Source: Chloranthus sessilifolius (Eukaryota > Streptophyta > Magnoliopsida > Chloranthales > Chloranthaceae). From it: DNA of 64,000 bases. This document shows, in pieces, positions 11,085-21,690 of the stretch. The DNA lies in contig CM037596.1 of the NCBI GenBank assembly GCA_021018995.1, forward strand, positions 89,101,184 to 89,165,183, given 5' to 3'. Each line of letters begins with the position of its first letter. Position 1 is the stretch's first letter. Below the pieces are notes generated by a model, which was not told the origin of the DNA, made no database searches, and saw only the letters and a program-made list of their open reading frames with translations. The position numbers and the translations under genes are program-made.

Positions 11085-13425
11085 CTCCTCCTCAGCCTTA
11101 GGCTGATAGTCAGGATTGCTCTTTGTGCCTGGAGCCCTAGCTTCAGAACCTACGATATAAAATCAGGAGTGAGCTAACCATTTAAGCTCAATAGAAGAAA
11201 CTCAATTAAATTACATCTAGACTGTCAAACATGGTTTGAAGAATATATCTCATAACAGATGGTCAAGAATTGATAATATAGACAAAAATAATCAGATGAC
11301 AGATGTCAAGTTTTAAAGGATAGAACAGATGCAGAATATCAAAAAGCAGATTTTATTCTTAGAGTTTTAAGATGTTATGCATACAGTATTAAATTACTTA
11401 AATTCTATGCTTAAATAACTCCCGTGAATATAGCACGTGGTAGCCTGATATTTGCCGATGGGTAACTCCGACCATCATCGTTCAATGAATAATTGGAGGA
11501 ATTTGCAACAAGTCTCTTCAAAGGAGAGCAACTTGTGCTAGAGGGATTACAAATCTGATACACGGATATCTCATCGTGCTGGTCATGGAAATCCTGCCAC
11601 GTCAGGGGGATTCATCACATGAACTTTAAATCAAATGCATCTCACATAACATCGGGAATCAGATAGCAGATATCAAATAACAGGAATTAGAGCTGACAAA
11701 ACTTTTATTGATATGCAAGACATGCTTTTTAAAATAGAAATCAAAACATATATCAAAATACAGATGTTATGAGGTCATGCAGTTCGAATCAGATACAATT
11801 TAAGTTGAATTTCTCCTACCTTAACTCAGGGCTTTCTAAATAAATCCAAAGCTTTTTAAAGCATCTCTGTTTTAACCTAGACCAGACGTACAGTGTAATA
11901 AGTGTCAGATGTGTCAGAATACCAATTGGTACACTGTCCAATAGTGTCTTTCTCATAAAACCAAAATAGGCAAAACAAGGGAATTCAATCGATCATTTCC
12001 CTATTTGATCGATCGAATTCACTATTCATCGATCATTCACTTCATTTAATCGATCGAATCCCATAAACCAAAATAGACTGAACAAAGGAATTCGATCGAT
12101 CATTTCCCTATTTGATCGATCGGATTCACTATTTGGTCGATCAGATTCACTATTCGATCAATCATTCACTTCATTTGATCGATCGGATCCCATAAACTAA
12201 CATAGACTGAACAGAGGAATTCGATCAATCATTTCCCTATTTGATCCATCAGATTCTCAATTTGATCGATCATTTCCATAGTTTGATCGATCAGATCCCA
12301 AAAATTTATATATACAGAACATGGGAATTTGATCAATCAACTTCCTCATTTGATAGATCGGATTTCAAAGTTAAAATTCCATAATTTTAGAGCTCCTATT
12401 TTATAAGGTATTCATACAATTCGATCAATTATTTTCCCAAAATGATCGATCAATTTCTTACTTGATCGATCAGTTCTTCATTTGATCGATCAATTTATAA
12501 TTTGATCGATTAGTTCCAAATTTGATCGATCAAATCTCAAATTTGATCGATCGGATTTATCAAGCATCAACTTCCAGAAAAATACCCTTCTGTTACATAG
12601 GGTTCTATATAATTTGATCAATCAAATATCAAATTTGATCGATCAGATTACAATTTGATCAATCAAATTCTAAATTTGATCTATCGGAAATGGTAGTTTC
12701 TGTCATTAATGCAGTTTGTTGATTTTTAACCCTTTTCATCCTTAACTCTTTATGATTCATCAAATCATACAAGCACACGCATCTACCTATTTATTAGGTC
12801 TAAATTACTACAAATATATAGTAACTCACCTCTTTAATGTTGTCTCCGTGGTTCAAGGCATTCTCGACTCAAGGTGGGTTTCGGATTCGAAATTCGAGAG
12901 CTTGTCAAAATGAGCTCTCCAACGAAGAAGAAGTGCAGCTCTACTCTAACACACAAATGCGGCTAGCGTTCCTAAATACAATACGCCGTACAGATGTCGA
13001 TTCCTTCACGCTCTAATTTAGAGGATCAATAATCTAGGGTTTCTCTAGCCTCAGTTTCGCAGGGAGTTCTCTAGAACTTGAACTAGCTTGCAGGCAGAAT
13101 TTTTAGATCAAAGAAGAGAGATGTGGGTATTCTCTAACCTTCCTTCTCTTATAAGTTAACTTAGGAAATATCCTTGATATTTCCATTTCTAATTCTTTCA
13201 CTCCGGTGTTGAGCACATACATCATACTCAGTGTATAGCATTCCACCAAGTGTCTCCTCGGATCTCAAACTTGCGTAATACATGACCTATAGCTTTACAT
13301 ACTTATAGATTAATAATATTGACACTAATATTATTATTATAAAATTTTTAAGTTTGTCTCGATTTTCGTGTCAGGCACGTATACCAAAGCAGTCAAATAT
13401 GTCTCAAAATTTTAGGGTCATTACA
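11085..13425 (-). repeat. Partial LTR of family F5
   Basis: On the minus strand it begins TGTAATGACCC at 13425. TATA-like CTTATAAGAG near 13150 follows, then a GATCGATC array (11985-12690), then TTAGCTCAC...ATCGTAGGT and an acidic reading frame (NPDYQPKAEEED) that is cut off at 11085, where F4 sequence begins. Gag-pol is absent. It could be a truncated solo LTR or one side of a rearrangement; no target duplication was found. Confidence 0.6.
11985..12690 (-). repeat. Motif array TTTGATCGATCA in F5
   Basis: More than thirty copies of GATCGATC, GATCAATC and close variants, usually as TTTGATCGATC(A/G), sit about 15-30 bases apart. The motif is self-complementary. Position within the LTR matches the arrays of the other families. 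Confidence 0.88.
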
Positions 13426-13915
13426 ATCCCCTATCGGTGACCAACTTCCAGGCAGTTACATGCCTAAGACCAGGCGCACAATTGAATTGGGCGCCAGACT
13501 TCATATGTTTAATTGGATAATTGCACACATATCCCCATGCGCATAATTATTCGTATACCTATAAAAAGACCCCCTACCTGAAAGCAAAACTCACCAATTT
13601 TCTTCTACGAGTTTCATCTCTCAAGCTTATTCCTCTTGAAGATTCGAAAAACAACCTCCCCCTTATCCTTAGATATTTCCTTAGCCTTAGATATATCTTT
13701 TAGGAAATCTCTGCCCAAAATTCTCCCTCTAGAGCCAATTAGGTCCTTAGCCTTTTCAGATATTTCTAAAATAGCCTCGCCGATTTGTCCAAGGGAGCTT
13801 ACGGAGGGTACCCGGAAATAGGGTCAATCCTCCCAAGCATAGCGAGCCACTAACCATTTTTTTAGATCTCAGTAGGAATATGAACCCAAACTAGATAGAC
13901 TTTAGGCAACCAATA
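13426..13915 (+). repeat. F4-type LTR, copy 2, front part
   Basis: The sequence matches F4 copy 1 through the TATA-like CTATAAAAAGAC and the block GCTTACGGAGGGTAC. It is cut at 13915 by element A and continues at 28792. The true 5' edge is lost against F5. It ends with CAATA (13911-13915), the target duplication of element A. Confidence 0.6.
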
Positions 13916-14666
13916 TATAATATCCCTGATATTTTGGCCTATTTTTCATTTACCTCGGTAAGCGTGCCCGAAAATTATTACGGGAGATTTCTGAGTATTT
14001 GGTTAGCTAAGTATTTGATGAGAATAATGGCCAAAGGATTTTGTCTCGTGACTTGTGGAAGTCATGTGTGCCTTGACATACACTTTAAGTTGGGTGTTTG
14101 TGTTTAACGCCGGAAAGTAATGAAGTGGATAGGATTGCAAATAAGAAATCTAGCTATTTGGTTCTTTTTGTTTTTATATTATAAGAGAGAGGCTTTGAAG
14201 AGAAGTTACACTTCTCTCTCTCGGTTGAATCTAAAAATTACAACCTTTGCCCCTCACCTTGATATTAGATCTTAGATCTTGTGAGATTGTGAAATTCCCT
14301 CCCCATCCCAACCGTTGATACGCTTAGTATTAATTTTTTGATCGGTTTGAGTTATTGAAAGAGAAGGATAAGGGATAGGATGTTTCTGTGTGGATCTTAC
14401 CTGTGCATGTGAAGCAAGGTTTGAGTGGATTGATTGGAGGCTCCAAACCTATTAAATCTCAAAGTTTAGTTCCGATGCTTGAATTGGGTGCAACGGGATC
14501 AACAGATTAAACTTCAAGAGATAGGCTTTTAAAACATCCTTGAATTAAATACTGTTTGTTTTGCTTAAAATAGTTTTATATTGGTTTTTGTGAGAATAAG
14601 CAAACTGTGGTTGAATGAGCAAAAAGGGTCCGAAGATCCAAATTTAATAACCACAGACCTGGAGAA

Positions 14667-14742
14667 ATTCGAGGGTCGAATTCCAATTCGAGGGTCGAAT
14701 TTGGAATTCGACCATCGAATTGAAAATCGAGGGTCGAATTTT
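14667..14742 (+). repeat. Motif array GAGGGTCGAATT in LTR A (5')
   Basis: Four to five units alternate GAGGGTCGAATT with GACCATCGAATT. The 3' LTR of the same element holds roughly twice this length. Confidence 0.88.
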
Positions 14743-15589
14743 GCCCTATTTCAAGCCTTTAAATTTTTGTCGAAATTTTTTTCTTCGCAAGCTTTCGGGT
14801 TTGATTTTTAGACCAATATTAACACTAGGAGTGTTAATCTTTGTAGGTTTTGAAATGGTGAGTCCAGTGTGAGGACTGGCTTGCTTATTTTTGGACTGCT
14901 TTAAGTTAAGATAGGGGAACCCTAAACCTGATTTGCATTCTATTATAAGTATAGGTTATTTGATATAGAGCATGAATTCTGAAATATTTGTTTAACACAG
15001 CATGAATAAGAACTTTGAATTGTGACATAAATAAGAATTTTGAAAACTTTGATATGAATAAGAACTCAGAAAATTGAACTTCTGAACCTCATTTTTGAAT
15101 GTGAACTTCGAATCAGAACTCCAAAAATCCGTAAATGTATTATGTATACAAGCTTTAATATAAGTTAGCATTTGCATTCGATTTGAGGCACATACGAACG
15201 AAACCCTAGATTCTACCAATCGTGTTGACGGCATTTATTTTGGCTCAAGTTTCCCTCATAGCGTAGGGGCTTGTTGCACTTCAAAAAAAGGGTTCATGGA
15301 CGACAATGGTTAGTAGGGTTTCCCATCGGTGGCTTTTCCGCTCTCATGCTAGTTTGTAATTTGAGAGATTATGCTTATGTTATAATTTTAAGACAAGAAG
15401 CATGCTAATTCAGAAATTTTGACACATCAGATGAATTGTATTAGTTTTTGACTTCTTGATTAGAACTGGAGATTTAATTTGCAAGGCATCTTTTGAAAAC
15501 CATAATTGATCCGATTTCTATCTTTGAAAACCTTTACTGATAATGAAATGCAAATAGACATGTTTCCTCTATTGAGCTTCGATGTTAGC

Positions 15590-15713
15590 TCACCCTCGAC
15601 TATACGTCACAGGTGCTGAGACTGACCTAGGGTCTGAGGATCTGGATCTGGAGGACTCCGATTATATTCCTGAGGAGGAATTGGAGACGCCTACAGAGGA
15701 GTTTTTTCTCTGA
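15590..15713 (+). other. Conserved LTR acidic module, LTR A (5')
   Basis: TTAGCTCACCC and CTATACGTCACAG lead into GT and a 33-codon acidic frame (ending TPTEEFFL-stop at 15713). The AG|GT context resembles a 3' splice site. The same layout occurs in the LTRs of B, D, C, E and F4, and in a truncated form in F5. Whether it is spliced or translated is unknown. Confidence 0.6.
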
Positions 15714-16046
15714 TTTCTAGATTATCTTTTTAGTACTTTTGTTTAGAATTATTCTTTGAATATAAGGCCCTAGGCCATTATTTTGTCTTTTTTATATCAC
15801 TCGAGGAACCATGAGGAACCACTATTTTAGGTGTTGGATTGGCGATCACCGGTGGTTCTTCCTGGTTCCTCAGGGTGATATATTGTTTTGTTAAGCTTTT
15901 GTCTTTGCTTACTCTATGTCTTGCCTCTGTTTTATATCTATGTTATGCTGTCGACTTCTGTTTGTTATGGCTTATTGAGAAATCAATAAGTTGATGAACT
16001 GGCCTTTCCTATACCTTAGGGATTGGAAAAGCGGGGTCGTCACAGT

Positions 16047-16058
16047 TGGTATCAGAGC
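16047..16058 (+). other. Primer-binding site of element A, tRNA-iMet
   Basis: TGGTATCAGAGC lies two bases inside the 5' LTR and matches the 3' end complement of initiator methionine tRNA, the usual primer of plant chromoviruses. Confidence 0.95.
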
Positions 16059-16154
16059 GAGGCTCTAGATTCAGAGTCTTAGGACTAAGGGTTAGATTGT
16101 TTTAACGATCATTACTGATCTATTATTATTATTTTTCAACAATGACAGATCAGC

Positions 16155-17508
16155 ATGCCTCTGCAGTTCAGAGGCAGAGGCCGAGGTAGAGAAGGACCTC
16201 GCATGGCTCATCTTGTGGAGATTGATGAGGGCATAGGTACCTCACATGGCAAAGGGAGATTCGCATCTGGCCCGAATGCAAATCCTTTGGGAGCTGCTAG
16301 GCCTGAGGGAGGAAATGTTGATCAGGTGTTGGCTGCCTTGGCCAACAATATGGCTCAACAGACTGCGGCGAGAGATCAACAGACAGAGTTATTGGCAGCC
16401 AGACATCAGCCAGGGGGATTCATCGAGTTCAGGAGATGAGACCTCCTACTTTCTCAGGGCAAACGGATCCGATGGAAGCCGAAGCATGCCTTGATGAGAT
16501 GGAGAAGATTTTTGAGGTGTTACAGTATACAGATGTTGAGAAGGTACGCTGGGCAGAAGATTTTTGAGGTGTTACAGATGTTGAGATGGAGAAGATTTTT
16601 GAGGTGTTACAGTGTACAGCTGTTTGGTGAGGCCAGTCCGTGGTGGAAATCTGTCGACAGGATACGAGAGCAGGACTACCCCAATACTCCATGGACTTGG
16701 GCAGAGTTCGTGGATACGTTCAACGATCAGTATTGTCCAAAGATCGTGCGTAACTAGTGGGAAGTCCAATTTATTAAGCTGGAGCAGAACAAGATGTCGG
16801 TACGCGAGTATGGCACAGAGTTTGATCGACTTGCCCGATTTGCCCCATTACACATGGCCACTGAGTTGATGAGGGCTCAAAAATTTTAGAGAGGGTTGAG
16901 GCCGAATATTGAGGAGAGGGTGTCGATGTGGGAGATGGAGACGTATGCGGGCGTCATGGAAAAGGCTCTCATTGGAGAGGAAGACATCTAGAAACAGTAT
17001 CTGAGGTGAGAGCAGGGAAATAGAAATCGGTTTGGCCAAGGACAGTCGAGTGCGTCTGAGCAGGTGAACAAAAAGCCGAGGTTCTCTAAACCTCCTCACT
17101 ATCCTAGTCAGCCATCGTATTTCAGGCCGACTGTTGCTTCGAGGCCACTATCGTCTTCCTATCAGAGACTGCAGAGTTCTTCACCAAGGCAACCTTTCAG
17201 AGCCGGGAGCACTGCTGCGAGTCGAGCTTCTGTGGCTCAAGGTACATCATAGGGACCAACAGTTACTACTGTTCCTACTCCAGCATGTACACGATGTGAG
17301 AAACCACATAAGACGGAGGATTGCCGACGGAACACTAGAGGATGCTTCAGGGGCGGATAGATTGGTCATATGATCAAGGATTGTCCTACGACGGACAAGG
17401 GAAGGACTACGTCAGTCTCCACGCAGAAGTCGATGCAACCTACGGTTCAAGGTCAAGCTTATGCGGTGACTGCACAAGATGCCCAAACGTCGAATGACGT
17501 GATCCAAG
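16155..17508 (+). pseudogene. gag of element A
   Basis: The ATG at 16155 opens an Arg/Gly-rich N-terminus (FRGRGRGREGP). The capsid region has ASPWWKSV and NTPWTWAEFVDTFNDQY. Two knuckles follow: CTRCEKPHKTEDC, and a damaged one in which Cys is Gly and a stop follows (near 17350). A one-base deletion near 16436 shifts frame. A local repeat of GAGAAGATTTTTGAGGTGTT (16498-16615) disrupts the capsid part. Further stops lie near 16756, 16888, 16990 and 17250. The equivalent gag in element C lacks the local repeat. Confidence 0.85.
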
Positions 17509-17631
17509 GTATCATTAAAGTTGAGATGTCAATTCTTGCATTGGTTCTATTATTTAATGTTTAAATTCTTTAAAATAAATTTTGAACAACGTTGGAATCA
17601 TTGCATATAATTAACAAACTTTTTAATAAAG
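17509..17631 (+). other. Candidate spliceosomal intron 1 of element A (gag/protease)
   Basis: GTATCATTAAAG...TTTAATAAAG, 123 bases, AT-rich with in-frame stops. Removing it joins the gag end (DVIQ) to the protease start ([10 protein letters not shown]) in frame. Element C has a 122-base intron and D a 164-base intron at the same codon. Confidence 0.75.
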
Positions 17632-20600
17632 GTACCCTTATGATGAGTCGTAGAGGCGACTTGAGTATAATTGAAGTGCGAGTTTTGATAGACCCTGGGT
17701 CTACACACTTGTTTATTACTCTTCTTTTCTCCAAGAAGTTGGGTATTACTCCCGAACCCCTTACTTTCATTTTAGACGTGAAGATCCCTACGGAAAGTTC
17801 GGTGAGCACGGATACAGCATGTCAGTCAGTCATCATGATGATTGATGAGCACGAGACAGTGACCGACATGATTACGTTGAGCATGGAAGGGTTCGACGTT
17901 ATTCTTAGAATGGATTGGTTGGCAGCTTATCACGCAAGCGTGGACTGTCTACTGAAGATCGTGACCTTCCGACCACCAAAGTGAAAATCCTTCTGATTCT
18001 ATAGAGTCAAATCAAAGGTTGCGCTGTTGGTTTTAGCTATTAAGGTCAAGCGCATGATGAGGAATGGTTGCAGCGGGTATCTGGCTTACTTACAAGATTC
18101 TATAGAAAAGAAGAATGACTTGGATCTTATCACGGTGGTTTGTGAGTATCCTAATGTCTTTCTAGAGGACTTACCTGGATTACCACCTGATCGAGAGATT
18201 GAGTTAGCGATCGAGCTAGCGCCGGGTACAGAACTGTTGTCTAAAGCTCCATATCAAATGGCGCCTATGGAATTGAAAGAGCTCAAGGAACAGCTTCAGG
18301 AGCTGTTAGACAAGGGCTTTATTCGACCGAGTGTTTCTCCATGGCGCGCACCGGTTTTCTTTGTGAAAAAGAAGGATGGATCGATGCGTCTATGTATCGA
18401 TTATCGTCAGCTCAACAAGATGACGATTAAGAATCGTTATCCTCTTCCGCGAATAGATGACTTGTTTGATTAATTGCAAGGTGAAAAGTTCTTCTCGAAG
18501 ATTGATCTGAGGTCAGGCTATCACCAGCTCAAGATCAAGGCGGAAGATATATCCAAAACTACATTTCGTACGCGTTATGGCCACTATGAGTTCTTAGTGA
18601 TGCCTTTTGGGTTGATTAATGCACCTGCATCTTTTATGGACCTGATGAACCGCGTGTTCAAGCCACATCTTGATAAGTTTGTGATAGTTTTCGTAGATGA
18701 CATCCTCATCTATTAGAAAACCAGAGAGGAGCATGAGCAGCATCTACGAATGGCTCTTCAAACACTCAGGGACCATCAGCTGTATGTCAAACTCAATAAG
18801 TGTGAGTTTTGACTTGAACAGGTTAGTTTCTTAGGCCACGTCATCTCTGAAGCAGGTATATCTATGGATCCTACAAAGATCGATTATGTGCTGAACTGGG
18901 AATAGCCTACGACCATTACAGAGGTCCTAAGTTTCCTTGGTCTGGCAGGGTACTATCAGAGATTTGTCTAGGGTTTCTCAAAGATATCAGGTCCGCTTAT
19001 ACAGCTTACGAGAAAGAATGCAAAGTTCGATTGGACAGAGCAATGTGAGCAGAGCTTTCAGGAATTGAAGCATCGATTGACTATGGCACTCGTACTTGCT
19101 ATACCTTCCGACAGTAGAGGCTTCGCAGTATACAGTGATGCTTCTTATGGCGGATTAGGATGTGTGCTTAATTAACACGAGTGGGTCATTGCATATGGTT
19201 CTAGGCAGCTGAAGGACCATGAAAGAAACTATCCGACGCATGACTTAGAGTTAGCAGCAGTTATATTCGCCTTAAAGATCTGGAGACATTACCTCTATGG
19301 TGATATATTTGATATATTCACCGATCACAAGAGTCTCAAGTACCTATTCACTCAGAAGGACTTGAATATGAGGCAGCGACGATGGATGGAATTCTTGAAA
19401 GATTATGTTTGCTCGATTCAGTACCATTCGAGAAAGGCGAACGTCGTTACTGATGCTATTAGTAAAAGGTCTTCAGCGTAGTTGTCACATCTTGTCAGCC
19501 GAACACAGAGATGGAAGCTTTTGGAAGATATGGCTTTAGGCAGCTCACTGTTCGATGTGAAAGGCTCAAGGGCATTGATGGCTACACTTGTATTGTGCCC
19601 TACGCTCTTCGAGAATATCAGGAAGCTTCAGATGACCGATGATGAGCTAATGATGATCAGACGAGATGTGGAGAGTGGAAGCAAGAAGGATTTCTCCATT
19701 CGAGCATATGGGACCTTATTGTTTTGAGACCGTGTATGCGTACCGACAATTACTGAGCTTTAGGACACCATTCTGCAAGAGGCTCACAAATCTATGTATG
19801 CCATACATCCTGGTAGCACCAAGATGTATCAAGACTTGATGAAGAGTTTCTAGTGACGAGGATTGAAATGCGACGTCGCTGAGTACGTATCGCGATGCTT
19901 GGTTTGTCAGCAGGTTAGGTTGATCATCAGAATCCTGCGAGCTTATTGCAACCTTTTCCTATACCTGAGTGGAAATGGGAAGCTATTTCGATGGACTTTA
20001 TTCTAGGGTTGCCGAAAATACTGAGGAAGAACAATGCTATCTGGGTCATTGTTGATCGGTTAACCAAGTCTGCTCATTTCCTACAGTACAATACTATGTA
20101 CATACAGCTAGTAGACTTACAGAGTTATACCTTAAGGAGATTGTTCGACTGCATGAGATACCGGCTAGTATTGTGTCGGACAGAGATCCGTTGTTTACTT
20201 CATAGTTTTGGTAGTTGTTTAAAGAAGGAATGGGTTCTCATCTCGACTTCAGTTCAGCATTTCACCCACAGATGGATGGCCAGACTGAGTGAGTGAATCA
20301 GATCATAGAGGACATGCTAAGAGCTTGCATGTTGGATTTTCACAGGTCATTGGACCAATACTTACCTCTGATCAAGTTCGCTTACAACAATAGCTTCCAA
20401 GCTAGCATCGGTATGGCCCCGTTCGAAGCTTTATATGGAGACAGTGCAGATCGCCGTTGAACTAGGAAGAAGTGGGTGAGAAGATAATTATTGGACCTAA
20501 GATAGTCGAGCGTACGACCGAGATGGTTCGGTTGATTCGTGAGAGACTACGTGTAGCTCAGAGTCATTAAAAGAGCTACGCCGATCTCAATCGGAGACAC

Positions 20601-21112
20601 GTGGATTTTCAGGTAACCTTGAGTACGTTAATGTGCTTTTACTCACTTAATACGTATTCCGCGTTGAATTTATCGCTAACATAGATTTTCAGGTCGACGA
20701 TAATGTTTTTGTTCGAATTTCACCTACGAAAGGGGTTATGCGATTCGGCAAAAGAGGGAAGTTAAGTCCTCAGTACGTTGGGCCTTTTGAGATATTAGGT
20801 CGAGTCGGAGAGGTTGCATACCGAGTGGCGTTACCGCCGCAATTATCCAGCATGCACAACGTCTTCCATGTGTCAATGTTGCGTCGATACATACGCGACC
20901 CGACTCATGTGCTTGATTACCAACCCATCGAGCTTCAGGATGGTTTGATGGTGATTGAGGACACGGTTCAGATTTTGGATCGCAAGGAGTAGATCCTACG
21001 CACGAAGTGGATTCCTTTGGTTCTCGTCCATTGGAGGAATCATACACCAAAGGAAGCCACTTGGGAGCGAGAAGCTGAGCTCCGAGACCAATTTCCGAGC
21101 CTATTCGCTTAA
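17632..21112 (+). pseudogene. pol of element A: protease, RT, RNase H, integrase, chromodomain
   Basis: Domains follow the Ty3/gypsy order. Protease has VLIDPGSTH (about 17690). RT has [29 protein letters not shown] and the catalytic FVDDILIY (about 18690). RNase H has [10 protein letters not shown] and [11 protein letters not shown]. Integrase has a zinc-type region ([11 protein letters not shown]...CLVCQQV) and MDFILGLP / [13 protein letters not shown]-terminal chromodomain has LVLVHWRNHTPKEATWE. At least a dozen stops and frameshifts are present, for example at 18471, 18714, 18813, about 19850 and 19917. The stop is TAA at 21110-21112. Confidence 0.9.
20613..20692 (+). other. Candidate intron 2 of element A, in integrase
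   Basis: GTAACC...TTTTCAG, 80 bases, lies between the integrase core and its C-terminal part. Splicing joins HVDFQ to VDDNVFVRIS in frame. The sequence ATTTTCAGGT is repeated at both junctions. Element C has the same intron (82 bases); D does not. Confidence 0.7.
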
Positions 21113-21510
21113 TTTTGAGGAATTGTGTGCTGACTGTATGATATTTTTGGACCTTTTTCATGTACTTCTTATTTATATATATATATATATACACATTTGG
21201 AGGTACAATATGTTTTTTTTCTCTCTTTATAAAATTTCGATGTGCTATTTAATTTCCCTACTTTATGGCAACATGAAAATTTTGGGCGATATATCTATAT
21301 GTGGATGTTACTCCCTAATGGACATGTGAAATAAATTGGGCCATTTTTTTTTACGCTATTTCATTTAATTTTATAAGTTAAATTCGACTGTATTGCTGAC
21401 CGCCTAGTCAGGTTCCATTTTTCGGAATGAACTAGGCTCAAAGGAGGTCAGTTTGGACCCAAAGCAATGGACCCCATAGTAAAATTTTGAATTTTGGAGG
21501 AAAACAGAAC
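21113..21510 (+). other. Untranslated spacer after pol in element A
   Basis: No coding signal. It contains a short TA microsatellite (about 21174-21191) and AT-rich sequence resembling the region downstream of pol in element C. Confidence 0.6.
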
Positions 21511-21690
21511 TCGAGAAAATCGAGGGTCGAAAATGCAAATCGAGGGTCGAATTTTCATGAACAGTACCCAAGCTTTTTCAAACATTATTTTGGGCCTGGC
21601 AACATTTTGGGAATTCGAGGATTGATTTCAAAATTGAGGGTCGATTTGAAATTCGACCATCGAATTTAAAATCGAGGGTTGAATTTCTCG
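21511..21690 (+). repeat. Motif array GAGGGTCGAATT in the pol-aORF spacer of A
   Basis: Repeated GAGGGTCGAA(A/T), with GACCATCGAAT and partial units, the same motif as in this element's LTRs. It ends about 240 bases before the aORF ATG. A TATA-like CTATTTTTGG follows at about 21702. Confidence 0.85.

Larger units (their letters stand above)
13916..16044 (+). repeat. Element A 5' LTR
   Basis: Begins TATAATATCCC (TG decayed to TA) and ends GGGTCGTCACA. It contains a TATA-like TATATTATAAGAG (14175-14187), a purine-rich AGAGAG block, the family motif array (14667-14742), the TTAGCTCACCC...ACAG|GT acidic module (15590-15713), and a downstream hairpin built from GGAACCA/TGGTTCC arms (about 15806-15880). 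It is about 100 bases shorter than the 3' LTR, mainly because it has fewer array units. Confidence 0.93.

Noticed and set aside
16047-16058. Possible tRNA gene fragment
   Set aside because: Only the 12-base primer-binding complement of tRNA-iMet is present; no tRNA fold surrounds it.
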